Of a DNA stretch of 7,621 bases, positions 1-6,432 are shown piece after piece. Source of the stretch: Rhodoferax sp. (GTDB lineage Bacteria > Pseudomonadota > Gammaproteobacteria > Burkholderiales > Burkholderiaceae_C); assembly GCA_029946045.1 (NCBI GenBank), contig JAQSDS010000047.1, forward strand, positions 1 through 7,621, written 5' to 3'. The number at the start of each line of letters is the position of its first letter. Position 1 is the first letter of the stretch. The notes below the pieces were generated by a model. The model saw only the letters and a program-made list of their open reading frames with translations. It made no database searches and was not told where the DNA came from. The position numbers and the translations under genes are program-made.

Positions 1-33
1 CTGCGCAGAACGCTCTGCCGCCCAGGCTCCTAG
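1..33. repeat. Dispersed repeat, inverted copy A (cut by the window edge)
   Basis: Bases 5-33, reverse-complemented, match 3976-4004 at 28 of 29 positions; the single mismatch faces 3992. The outer end is CTAG, so a reading frame entering from either side can meet TAG. The first 8 bases (ctgcgcag) are self-complementary, so the window may begin at the centre of a larger palindrome whose left half lies upstream. No coding role is visible. It lies directly upstream of the OtnC-like gene and could be a REP-like element, a terminator arm, or the end of a small mobile unit; the sequence alone does not decide. Confidence 0.7.
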
Positions 34-58
34 CGCAGTGGCTGGAGCAGCACAAGTC

Positions 59-658
59 ATGACCGAATCGCAAGCCCGCGAGGAAATATGCCGTGTTGGC
101 CGCAGCCTGTTTGAGCGCGGCTACGTGCACGCCACGGCGGGCAACATCAGTGTGCGCCTGGATGAATCCGAGGGCGGCGGCTTTTTGATCACCCCGACCG
201 ATGCCTGTCTGGGTGACCTGGAGCCTGCCCACCTCGCTCGGCTGGATGATCAAGCGCAACAACTCAGCGGTGACAAAGCCAGCAAAACCATCGCCCTGCA
301 CAGCCAGATTTACCGGGCAGCCCGCGCCTTTGATGCCCAGACCCGCTGTGTCATCCATACCCACAGCACGCACTGTGTGGCTTTGACACTGCGGGCTGAG
401 ATGCTGGGGTCAGCCGAGTTGTTGCCAGCCCTCACGCCTTACTTCGTCATGAAAGTCGGCCATGTGCCCATCATTGATTACTACCGTCCCGGCGACCCGC
501 AAGCCGCGCAAGAGGTTGCTCAAACCATCAGCCGCTACGGTGACGCTGGCACGCCGATTCGCGCGGTCATGCTGACGCGCCTGGGTCCCAATGTCTGGCA
601 CGACTCGCCAGCGGCCGCCATGGCGACCCTGAAGAACTTGAAGAAACCGCCCGGCTGA
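59..658 (+). CDS. otnC: Class II aldolase/adducin family, OtnC-like decarboxylase, 3' end frameshifted
   Basis: Cytoplasmic class II aldolase-fold protein. OtnC relatives decarboxylate 3-oxo-tetronate 4-phosphate to dihydroxyacetone phosphate in threonate/erythronate breakdown. The N-terminal AGNISVR stretch (residues 28-34), ITPTD (44-48) and the HTH metal-binding pair (His100, His102) are family hallmarks; PYFVMKVGHVP and YYRPGD (127-146) are typical of the OtnC branch. I chose ATG 59, which starts MTESQ and has GGAG at 44-47, over the in-frame GTG at 38. The open frame gives 199 aa, but the last 8 residues (KNLKKPPG) are foreign: one base appears to be missing near 631/632, and the natural 36-residue tail continues in another frame to 741. 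The usual catalytic Glu is Thr77 and the usual third metal His is Leu175. Family assignment is firm; the exact reaction is inferred from family and from the isomerase next door. Confidence 0.8.
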   Translation: MTESQAREEICRVGRSLFERGYVHATAGNISVRLDESEGGGFLITPTDACLGDLEPAHLARLDDQAQQLSGDKASKTIALHSQIYRAARAFDAQTRCVIHTHSTHCVALTLRAEMLGSAELLPALTPYFVMKVGHVPIIDYYRPGDPQAAQEVAQTISRYGDAGTPIRAVMLTRLGPNVWHDSPAAAMATLKNLKKPPG

Positions 659-741
659 TGTGCCTGAGCGCCAACGCGCCCAAGCCACTGGCCGATTCCC
701 AAATCAACGAACTGCGCCAGACCTTCGGCGCCCGATGGTGA
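632..741 (+). pseudogene. Displaced C-terminal coding tail of the OtnC-like gene
   Basis: If one G is restored after 631, the frame runs [17 protein letters not shown] and onward, ending FGARW with TGA at 739-741. The segment EELEETA is the standard C-terminal helix of OtnC-type class II aldolases, so this is the native tail and not a new gene. The repaired protein would be 227 aa, close to family length, and its stop would sit 4 nt before the isomerase ATG, which is the spacing expected in a coupled operon. The lesion is either a real inactivating mutation or a sequencing/assembly error. No slippery heptamer is visible at the site. Confidence 0.85.
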
Positions 742-745
742 ATCC

Positions 746-1540
746 ATGCCCAAATTTGCTGCCAACTTGTCCATGCTCTACCAGGAACACGCGTTTCTGG
801 ACCGCTTTGAAGCCGCCGCCAAAGATGGCTTCAAAGCGGTGGAGTACTTGTTTCCCTATGCCTTTGCCAAGGAAGATATTGCCGCGCGCCTGAAAGCCCA
901 CGGCTTGCAGCAGGTGCTGTTCAATGCCCCGCCGGGCGACTGGGATGCGGGTGAGCGCGGCCTGGCCTGCCTGCCAGGGCGCGAAGACGAGTTTCGCGTC
1001 GGCATGGCCAAAGCACTGGACTACGCGGTCACGCTGGCCTGCCCGCGCGTGCATGTGATGGCTGGCTTGCTGCCGGCGGGCACCACGCATGAAGCGCTTT
1101 ACCCCACCTACCTTGGCAACCTGCGCTGGGCCGCACAAGAGGCCGCCAAACAGGGGATGGATGTGCTGATCGAACCCATCAACACCCGTGACATTCCCGG
1201 CTTTTACCTGAACCGTCAGGACGTGGCGCACGCCGTGCTGGCCGACGTCGGCGCGCCCAACCTCAAGGTGCAGATGGACCTGTACCACTGCCAGATTGTC
1301 GAAGGCGACCTGGCCATGAAAATCCGCAAGTACTTGGCCACCGGACGGGTCGGCCACCTGCAGGTGGCCGGGGTGCCGCAGCGCCACGAGCCGGACCTGG
1401 GCGAGATCAACCACCCCTATTTGTTTGCGCTGCTCGACGAGCTCGGTTACAGCGGCTGGATCGGCTGCGAGTACCGTCCTGCCAACACGCAAGCGGGCGG
1501 CACCTCGGCCGGTCTGGGCTGGCTCAAACCCTACCTGTGA
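746..1540 (+). CDS. otnI: 2-oxo-tetronate isomerase / hydroxypyruvate isomerase (TIM barrel)
   Basis: Cytoplasmic sugar-phosphate-isomerase-like TIM barrel (AP endonuclease 2 fold), 264 aa, full family length. OtnI interconverts 2-oxo- and 3-oxo-tetronate; the close relative Hyi interconverts hydroxypyruvate and tartronate semialdehyde. The N terminus ([11 protein letters not shown]), the GDWDAGERG and LPGRE segments (64-80), and EPIN at 143-146 are diagnostic. The metal/catalytic set is intact: Glu143, Asp178, His181, Gln206 and Glu242 (GCEYRP). VHVMAG (102-107) and [10 protein letters not shown] (213-222) resemble E. coli YgbM (OtnI), while [12 protein letters not shown] resembles E. coli Hyi, so the exact substrate is ambiguous. 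The OtnC-like neighbour favours OtnI. ATG 746 begins 4 nt after the repaired stop of the preceding gene. Confidence 0.88.
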   Translation: MPKFAANLSMLYQEHAFLDRFEAAAKDGFKAVEYLFPYAFAKEDIAARLKAHGLQQVLFNAPPGDWDAGERGLACLPGREDEFRVGMAKALDYAVTLACPRVHVMAGLLPAGTTHEALYPTYLGNLRWAAQEAAKQGMDVLIEPINTRDIPGFYLNRQDVAHAVLADVGAPNLKVQMDLYHCQIVEGDLAMKIRKYLATGRVGHLQVAGVPQRHEPDLGEINHPYLFALLDELGYSGWIGCEYRPANTQAGGTSAGLGWLKPYL

Positions 1541-1580
1541 CCGCGCAGTCATCACCCCATCACCCACAAGAGAACACAAC

Positions 1581-2507
1581 ATGAAAGATGTTTCAAGCCC
1601 ACTCACGGTCGGTTTCATCGGCCTGGGCATGATGGGCCGCGGCATGGCCGGGCATGTGCTGGCCAAGGGGCATGCCACGGGGCTGCTGGTGCGCTCGGAC
1701 GAGGCTGCCGCCCGCTGCGCGGATTTGTTGGCAGCGGGGGCGCAGAGCTTGGCCACCTCGGCCGACGTAGCGGCCATGGCCGATGTGCTCATCATCTGTG
1801 TGACCGGCTCGCCCGAAGTCGAGGACGTGGTGCTGGGCCAGCACGGTGTGCTTGAAGGCATCCGGCCGGGCACGGTGGTGGTGGACTGCTCGACATCCCA
1901 GCCCGACTCCACGCGCCACTTGGCGGCCGCTGTTGCTGCCAAGGGCGCGTTGTTTCTGGACGCGGCCCTGACGGGCACCCCCAAACATGCCGAAGAGGGC
2001 CAACTCAACCTGCTGGTGGGCGGCGACCCGGCGGTGCTGGAGCGGGTGCGGCCGGTGTTTGAGTGCTTTGCCAAGAACATTTTTTACTGCGGCGCGGTCG
2101 GCGCCGGGCATACCACCAAGCTCTTGCACCAGTTTGTGGTGCTGGGCAACGCCGCCATCCTGGCCGAGGCGTTTTCCTGCGCCAGCAAGACCGGGGTCGA
2201 TCTGGCCGTGTTGTGTGACGTGATTGATTCAGGCGGTGCCAACAGCACGGCGTTCCAGCGCCTGCGCCCCTATGTGCTGGAGGGCAACGACCAGATGTTC
2301 CGCTTTTCGATCGGCAACGCGCACAAGGACATGCGTTATTACGCCCGCATGACCGGCGAAGCCCGGGCCGTGTCCTACCTGGGCGATGCCGTGCACAACA
2401 CCTACACGGTGGCCACCAACCAGGGCTACACGCCGCAGTTCATCCCGCATCTGATCAACAGCCTGAACACGCTCAACGGCGTTGCCACTGAGCCGAAAAA
2501 AGACTGA
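1581..2507 (+). CDS. NAD(P)-dependent oxidoreductase, 3-hydroxyisobutyrate dehydrogenase family
   Basis: Beta-hydroxyacid dehydrogenase, 308 aa, usual family length, cytoplasmic. The N-terminal Rossmann domain starts with GFIGLGMMGRGM (11-22). The hinge is followed by the all-helical dimerisation domain, with catalytic Lys180 in GHTTKLLHQ and the second conserved lysine, Lys249, in AHKDM. The common KxxxN motif here reads KLLHQ, as I recall for L-threonate dehydrogenase (LtnD: KIIHQ). The substrate loop DAALTGTPKHAEEG (127-140) departs from the common DAPVSGG and is nearer in form to the YihU loop. In an Otn context the likely role is oxidation of a tetronate to its 2-oxo acid, but another 3-carbon or 4-carbon hydroxyacid or aldehyde is possible. 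ATG 1581 has purine-rich AAGAGA upstream (1568-1573). A longer in-frame extension back to 1425 would overlap the isomerase gene and is rejected. Confidence 0.85.
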   Translation: MKDVSSPLTVGFIGLGMMGRGMAGHVLAKGHATGLLVRSDEAAARCADLLAAGAQSLATSADVAAMADVLIICVTGSPEVEDVVLGQHGVLEGIRPGTVVVDCSTSQPDSTRHLAAAVAAKGALFLDAALTGTPKHAEEGQLNLLVGGDPAVLERVRPVFECFAKNIFYCGAVGAGHTTKLLHQFVVLGNAAILAEAFSCASKTGVDLAVLCDVIDSGGANSTAFQRLRPYVLEGNDQMFRFSIGNAHKDMRYYARMTGEARAVSYLGDAVHNTYTVATNQGYTPQFIPHLINSLNTLNGVATEPKKD

Positions 2508-2545
2508 AATTCGCAAGCCGTTTTCCTTTCGCATCGAGTCAAACC

Positions 2546-3979
2546 ATGCAACTCAACTTTATCGGCAACGCCCCACAAGTTTCTTCTTCCGGTCAGACGA
2601 TCGCCATGCTGGACCCCTCCGACGGCCAGGTGTTTGACCACATCCAGCGCAGTAACGGGCAAGACATGGACGATGCGGTGCGTGCCGCGCGCCAGTGCTT
2701 TGACACGGTCTGGAGCAAGACCCCGGCGGCTGAACGCGGCCGCCTGCTGATGCGCCTGTCGGCACGCGTGGCGCAGGGTGTGGACGAGCTGACTGCGCTG
2801 GAGCAGCGTGACTGCGGCAAACCGACGCGCCAGGCACGCGCCGATGCGGTGGCGCTGGCGCGTTATTTCGAGTTTTATGCCGGTGCCTGTGACAAGCTGC
2901 ACGGCGACACCATTCCCTACCTGGACGGCTACAGCGTGCTGACCTGGCACGAGCCGCACGGCGTCACCGGGCACGTCATCCCCTGGAACTACCCGATGCA
3001 GATTTTTGGCCGCAGCATCGGCGGCGCCCTGGCAGCCGGCAACGCCTGTGTGGTCAAGCCGGCCGAAGATGCTTGCCTGTCGCTGATCCGCGTCGCGCAA
3101 ATGGCCGTGGAGGTGGGTTTCCCGGCCGGTGCGCTCAACATCGTCACGGGTTACGGCCACGAGGTGGGTGATGCCCTGGCGCGTCACCCCGGCATTGATC
3201 ACATCAGCTTTACCGGCAGCCCCTCGGTGGGCACCCTGATCCAGCAGGTGGCAGCGCAGCGGCACTGCCCGGTGACGCTGGAGCTGGGCGGCAAGAGCCC
3301 GCAAATTGTCTTTGCCGACGCTGATCTGGATGCGGCCCTGCCGGCAGTGGTCAACGCCATCGTGCAAAACGCCGGGCAAACCTGCTCGGCCGGCTCGCGT
3401 CTGCTGGTGGATCAGGCCATTTACGAGCCGCTGCTGGAACGCCTGGGTGCAATGTTTGAAAATTTGCGCGCCGGCCCGGCCAGCATGGACCTGGACCTGG
3501 GGCCGTTGATCCGCCAAAGCCAGCAGCAACGCGTCTGGGACTTTTTAAGCGATGCCCAGGCCGACAACATCAGCATGGTGGCGCAGGGCAGCGTGGTCGA
3601 TGAAGCGCCCGAGTCCGGCTTTTACCAGGCTCCCACCTTGCTGCGCGATGTGCCGGTGCAGCACCGGCTGGCGCAGCAGGAAATTTTTGGCCCGGTGCTG
3701 TGCGCCATGTCTTTCCGCGACGAAGACCATGCCGTGGCGCTGGCAAACGCCACGCAGTTCGGGTTGGTGGCGGGTGTCTGGACGGCTGACGGCGCGCGCC
3801 AGTTCCGTATGGCGCGGCGCATCCGCAGCGGCCAGGTCTTCATCAACAACTATGGCGCCGGTGGCGGTGTCGAGCTGCCCTTTGGCGGCGTCAAGTCCTC
3901 GGGCTATGGTCGCGAAAAAGGCTTTGAAGCGCTGCAGGGCTTCACCACCCTCAAGACGGTGGCCATCAAACATGGCTAG
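2546..3979 (+). CDS. NAD(P)-dependent aldehyde dehydrogenase family protein
   Basis: Aldehyde dehydrogenase superfamily, 477 aa, full length, cytoplasmic; oxidises an aldehyde to its acid. All key motifs are present in order: PWNYP with oxyanion Asn148, KPAE with cofactor-contacting Lys171, FTGS (222-225), LELGGK with catalytic Glu246, GQTC with nucleophile Cys280, EIFGPV (379-384) and ELPFGGVKSSGYGRE (443-457). The overall look is that of the broad betaine/aminobutyraldehyde/AldA-type ALDHs, and the substrate cannot be read from sequence. The start follows the previous gene by 38 nt with only a weak GAG-type ribosome site, suggesting the same transcript. Its TAG stop (3977-3979) lies inside the leading CTAG of the dispersed repeat. 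In context it may oxidise an aldehyde released by the PLP aldolase downstream, or a tetrose/glycolaldehyde-type compound (inference). Confidence 0.92.
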   Translation: MQLNFIGNAPQVSSSGQTIAMLDPSDGQVFDHIQRSNGQDMDDAVRAARQCFDTVWSKTPAAERGRLLMRLSARVAQGVDELTALEQRDCGKPTRQARADAVALARYFEFYAGACDKLHGDTIPYLDGYSVLTWHEPHGVTGHVIPWNYPMQIFGRSIGGALAAGNACVVKPAEDACLSLIRVAQMAVEVGFPAGALNIVTGYGHEVGDALARHPGIDHISFTGSPSVGTLIQQVAAQRHCPVTLELGGKSPQIVFADADLDAALPAVVNAIVQNAGQTCSAGSRLLVDQAIYEPLLERLGAMFENLRAGPASMDLDLGPLIRQSQQQRVWDFLSDAQADNISMVAQGSVVDEAPESGFYQAPTLLRDVPVQHRLAQQEIFGPVLCAMSFRDEDHAVALANATQFGLVAGVWTADGARQFRMARRIRSGQVFINNYGAGGGVELPFGGVKSSGYGREKGFEALQGFTTLKTVAIKHG

Positions 3980-4057
3980 GAGCCTGGGCGGGAGAGCGTT
4001 CTGCTGCGTGTCCCCCGCCCTCGCGACGATGGACTTCCAGACAAGCCAGGCTGCTAC
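3976..4057. repeat. Dispersed repeat, copy B, with possible 82-bp element
   Basis: Bases 3976-4004 are the inverse of window bases 5-33 (28/29 identical). The far side may end at 4046-4057 (ccaggctgctac), whose reverse complement matches the leading ctaggagcctgg at 10 of 12 positions, giving an 82-bp unit with imperfect inverted ends. Inside, gggcggg (3986-3992) can pair with cccgccc (4014-4020), but the loop is 21 nt and no T-run follows, so an intrinsic terminator is unlikely. The element occupies most of the only sizeable gap inside the operon and separates the aldehyde dehydrogenase from the SDR gene. Confidence 0.6.
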
Positions 4058-4086
4058 CACTCCCCCACTTCTGAACTGAATCACTC

Positions 4087-4092
4087 AAAGGA
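4087..4092 (+). promoter_or_regulatory. Ribosome binding site of the SDR gene
   Basis: AAAGGA lies 7 nt before ATG 4100. It is the clearest Shine-Dalgarno match in the catabolic operon and fixes the SDR start. A strong independent site fits a gene that begins afresh after the 120-bp repeat-containing gap. Confidence 0.7.
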
Positions 4093-4099
4093 AAAAGCC

Positions 4100-4861
4100 A
4101 TGCGCGTCAACCACAAATCCATCATCGTCACCGGCGCCGGTCAAGGCATCGGCAAAGGCATTGCGCTGCGGCTGGCCGCTGAAGGCGCGAGAGTGATCGT
4201 CAATGACATCGACGCCGCATTGGGCGAAGCCGTAGTGAAAGAGATCGTCGAAGCGGGTGGTACAGCTTCGTTTGTGGCGGCCGATGTCACCAACTCGGAG
4301 CAGGTCAAGGCGCTGGTGGCGGCTGCGGTGCAGGCTTACGGCCGGCTCGACGTGATGGTCAACAACGCTGGCTGGACGCACCGCAACCGGCCCGCGTTGG
4401 AGGTGACCGAAGACGAATTCGACAAGTGCTACGCCGTCAACGTCAAGAGCGTGTACCTGGCCACGGTGCACGCCACGCCGGTGTTTCGCGCCCAGGGCGG
4501 CGGCAGCTTTATCAACATTGCGTCGACAGCGGGGGTGCGCCCGCGCCCTGGCCTCACCTGGTACAACGGCTCCAAAGGTGCTGTGATCACGACCTCCAAG
4601 TCGCTGGCGGCCGAGCTTGGCCCCGACAACATCCGGGTCAACTGCATCAACCCGGTGTTCAACCCCGAGACCGGGCTGTCGGCTGAATTTGCCGGCGGAC
4701 CCCTGACCGATGAACGCATGGCCAAATTCCGCGCCACGATTCCGCTCGGGCGTTTTTCCACTGCGCTCGATGTCGCCAATGCCGCGCTCTACCTGGCCAG
4801 CGACGAAGCGGCATTCATCAGTGGCGTCTGTATTGAGGTGGACGGCGGGCGCTGCGTCTGA
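4100..4861 (+). CDS. SDR family NAD(P)-dependent oxidoreductase
   Basis: Classical short-chain dehydrogenase, 253 aa, cytoplasmic, acting on an alcohol or carbonyl. The cofactor motif TGAGQGIG is at 11-18, NNAG at 88-91, and the catalytic tetrad is Asn114, Ser142, Tyr155, Lys159 (YNGSK). Asp36 at the end of the second strand (VND) suggests NAD over NADP. The C terminus ends EVDGGRCV, as in many glucose-1-dehydrogenase/3-oxoacyl-reductase-like SDRs. The substrate is not identifiable. Within this operon it could oxidise a sugar, sugar acid or hydroxy acid feeding the OtnC/OtnI steps (inference). Its TGA (4859-4861) shares one base with the ATG of the following PLP enzyme, so the two are probably translationally coupled. 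Confidence 0.92.
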   Translation: MRVNHKSIIVTGAGQGIGKGIALRLAAEGARVIVNDIDAALGEAVVKEIVEAGGTASFVAADVTNSEQVKALVAAAVQAYGRLDVMVNNAGWTHRNRPALEVTEDEFDKCYAVNVKSVYLATVHATPVFRAQGGGSFINIASTAGVRPRPGLTWYNGSKGAVITTSKSLAAELGPDNIRVNCINPVFNPETGLSAEFAGGPLTDERMAKFRATIPLGRFSTALDVANAALYLASDEAAFISGVCIEVDGGRCV

Positions 4862-5976
4862 TGCTGCCCTGGAGAGCCGCCCAGGCTGGTGACCTGGTCA
4901 GCGCCATCGACACACCCGCGCTGGTGCTCGACCTTGATGCCTTTGAGCGCAACCTGCAGCGCATGATGGCTGCACTCAAGGGCCATCCGGTGCGACTGCG
5001 TGCCCATGCCAAAAGCCATAAATGCCCCGAGATTGCGCTTCGCCAGATCGCACTGGGCGCCATCGGCATTTGTTGCCAGAAAGTCAGTGAAGCCGCTGTG
5101 TTTGTCGAGGCCGGCATCGACGACGTGCTGCTGACCAATCAGCTGGTGGGCACGGCCAAGCTGCTGCATCTGGCCGAGCTGGCCCGGCGCGCACGCATGG
5201 GCGTGCTGGTGGATGACCCGCTGCAGGTGCTGGCGCTGGCCGACATGGCGCGCAGTCAGGGCGTGGCGATCGACGTCTATGTGGAGGTGGAAGTGGGCGG
5301 GCAGCGCTGTGGTGTCACGCCCGGCGCGGCCGCAGCCCAGCTGGCACGCCTGATTGCCGACCGGCCGCCCTTGCGCTTTGCCGGCTTGCAGTGCTACCAC
5401 GGTGCGGCGCAACACCAGCGCACGCCGCCAGAGCGCGAGCAGGCGATTGCGCAGGCGTCGCAAGCGGCCCGGCTCAGCCGCGCGCTGATCGAGGCCGACG
5501 GCCTGCAGGTCGAACGCATCACCGGGGCGGGCACGGGTACCTTTTTGCTTGAGCGCGACTCTGGCGTCTTCAACGAGATCCAGGCGGGCTCTTACATTTT
5601 CATGGACCGTGACTATGGCGATAACCAGCCAGGCGTCCAGGACGTGCCTTTTGAGCACGCGCTGTTTGTGCGCAGCGCGGTGCTGAGTCGCACCCAAGCG
5701 ACACGGGCGGTGCTCGATGCCGGCCTGAAGGCTTCCAGCGTCGATTCAGGCATGCCCACGGTCTGGCAGCGCCCCGAACTCAGGTACGTGAAGGCGGCTG
5801 ATGACCATGGCGTGCTCGAGGTTCCGGCGGATTCGTCCCTGGCCCTGGGTGACGCGCTGATGCTGGTGCCGGGGCATTGCGACCCCACCGTCAACCTCTA
5901 CGATGAAATGGTGTGCATCAGGGGCGACCACGTCGAGGCAATCTGGCCGATCGCGGCGCGCGGTACGCTGCTTTAG
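4861..5976 (+). CDS. Fold-III PLP enzyme: D-threonine / 3-hydroxyaspartate aldolase or D-serine dehydratase-like
   Basis: Alanine-racemase-fold PLP enzyme, 371 aa, of the DSD1/D-threonine-aldolase group; these cleave or dehydrate D-beta-hydroxy amino acids, often to glycine plus an aldehyde. DTPALVLDLDAFERN (17-31) opens the barrel. HAKSHK places the PLP Schiff-base lysine at Lys51. CCQKVSEA (71-78), GLQCYHG (175-181), the phosphate-binding GAGTGTF (222-228) and GSYIFMD (243-249) are all present. The C-terminal beta domain has PGHCDPTVN with metal ligands His339 and Asp341; His-x-Asp fits aldolases (DTA, BhcC-like), whereas eukaryotic D-serine dehydratase uses His-x-Cys. I therefore favour an aldolase, best compared with 3-hydroxy-D-aspartate aldolase, over a dehydratase, though activity is unproven. 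ATG 4861 overlaps the SDR stop by 1 nt (TGATG). It is the last gene of the operon. Confidence 0.88.
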   Translation: MLPWRAAQAGDLVSAIDTPALVLDLDAFERNLQRMMAALKGHPVRLRAHAKSHKCPEIALRQIALGAIGICCQKVSEAAVFVEAGIDDVLLTNQLVGTAKLLHLAELARRARMGVLVDDPLQVLALADMARSQGVAIDVYVEVEVGGQRCGVTPGAAAAQLARLIADRPPLRFAGLQCYHGAAQHQRTPPEREQAIAQASQAARLSRALIEADGLQVERITGAGTGTFLLERDSGVFNEIQAGSYIFMDRDYGDNQPGVQDVPFEHALFVRSAVLSRTQATRAVLDAGLKASSVDSGMPTVWQRPELRYVKAADDHGVLEVPADSSLALGDALMLVPGHCDPTVNLYDEMVCIRGDHVEAIWPIAARGTLL

Positions 5977-6001
5977 CTTCCGTACTACCTGAAAGGTGCG
6001 C

Positions 6002-6322
6002 TTAATACCGCCCTGAGCTGCTACCTGTGCTGACTTTGAGTCGGATGCTTTTGACCTCCAGCTGCTGCACGCGCAGATGCGCCTCAAAAGCGGGCAGCAG
6101 CTGGCGCAGTTTGGCGGCGGTGGTGGTGTTGCTGAGCAACAGGCACCAGACGCCCTCGGTGAGGGGCCCGGCGGTCACGTTGGGCCGCAGGGTCTCGGGA
6201 ATCAGGGCGTTTATGGCGTCAAAGCGTGCTTTGGAGGCACGGTTCAGCTCCATCAGTTTTGCCAGGCTGGCATTATTCTGGCTGGCTTGCAGCAAGGTCA
6301 CAGAGGGCTGGCGGCGGTTCAT
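6002..6322 (-). CDS. dciA: DciA-like DUF721 protein, replicative helicase loader
   Basis: Small DUF721 protein, 106 aa from the ATG at 6322. DciA loads the replicative helicase DnaB in bacteria that lack DnaC/DnaI. The domain runs from about residue 8 to 97: an N-terminal helical part with LIPETLRPNV (40-49), then GVWCLLLSNTTTAAKLRQLL (57-76) with the typical W-x-L...A-x-x-L-R pattern, and EVKSIRLKV (89-97). The short basic N terminus and Gly/Ser-rich C terminus (TGSSSGRY) fit the small betaproteobacterial form. A longer GTG start at 6394 is possible but adds 24 residues without domain character. No clear Shine-Dalgarno precedes either start. The neighbouring secA supports the call, since DUF721 genes commonly sit in the lpxC-secA region. 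It is convergent with the catabolic operon, 25 nt away. Confidence 0.8.
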   Translation of the reverse strand: MNRRQPSVTLLQASQNNASLAKLMELNRASKARFDAINALIPETLRPNVTAGPLTEGVWCLLLSNTTTAAKLRQLLPAFEAHLRVQQLEVKSIRLKVSTGSSSGRY

Positions 6323-6432
6323 TTTTTGGCGGTCATGGCAGGTGGCGTTGATTATCACGGATGGCCGCCAGCTTGAATGAAGGCGGCGCCTCACCCCGTG
6401 AACGGGTGCCCGGCGGCCGGTCGCTGGCGCGC

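Noticed and set aside
620..660. Programmed -1 frameshifting to produce the full OtnC-like protein
   Set aside because: The tail is indeed in the -1 frame, but there is no X-XXY-YYZ slippery heptamer before the 656-658 stop and no obvious stimulatory stem; a mutation or sequence error is simpler.
1550..1565. Two adjacent copies of catcaccc between the isomerase and HIBADH genes
   Set aside because: A trivial 8-bp tandem repeat in a short spacer, with no link to promoter or terminator signals.
1425..1580. 52-codon N-terminal extension of the HIBADH-family gene
   Set aside because: It overlaps the C-terminal part of the isomerase and has no family resemblance; ATG 1581 places the Rossmann motif at the normal distance from the N terminus.
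704..2080. 458-aa minus-strand open frame opposite the isomerase and HIBADH genes
   Set aside because: It lies opposite two clearly recognisable genes. The translation is low-complexity, rich in Arg/Ser/Ala/Thr, with no domain pattern; long antisense frames are expected in high-GC coding DNA.
2426..3529. 367-aa minus-strand open frame opposite the aldehyde dehydrogenase
   Set aside because: Same shadow effect. All ALDH motifs are intact on the plus strand, and the antisense translation is a His/Arg/Gln-rich string.
4876..4887. 12-bp exact match (gccgcccaggct) to window bases 17-28 near the start of the PLP-enzyme gene
   Set aside because: Similarity stops abruptly on both sides, and the codons encode a plausible family N terminus, so this is probably chance in GC-rich DNA.
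6387..6415. Hairpin-like sequence caccc/gggtg with outer cgcc/ggcg upstream of dciA
   Set aside because: A short interrupted stem with an asymmetric internal loop and no T-run; too weak to call a terminator or regulator.
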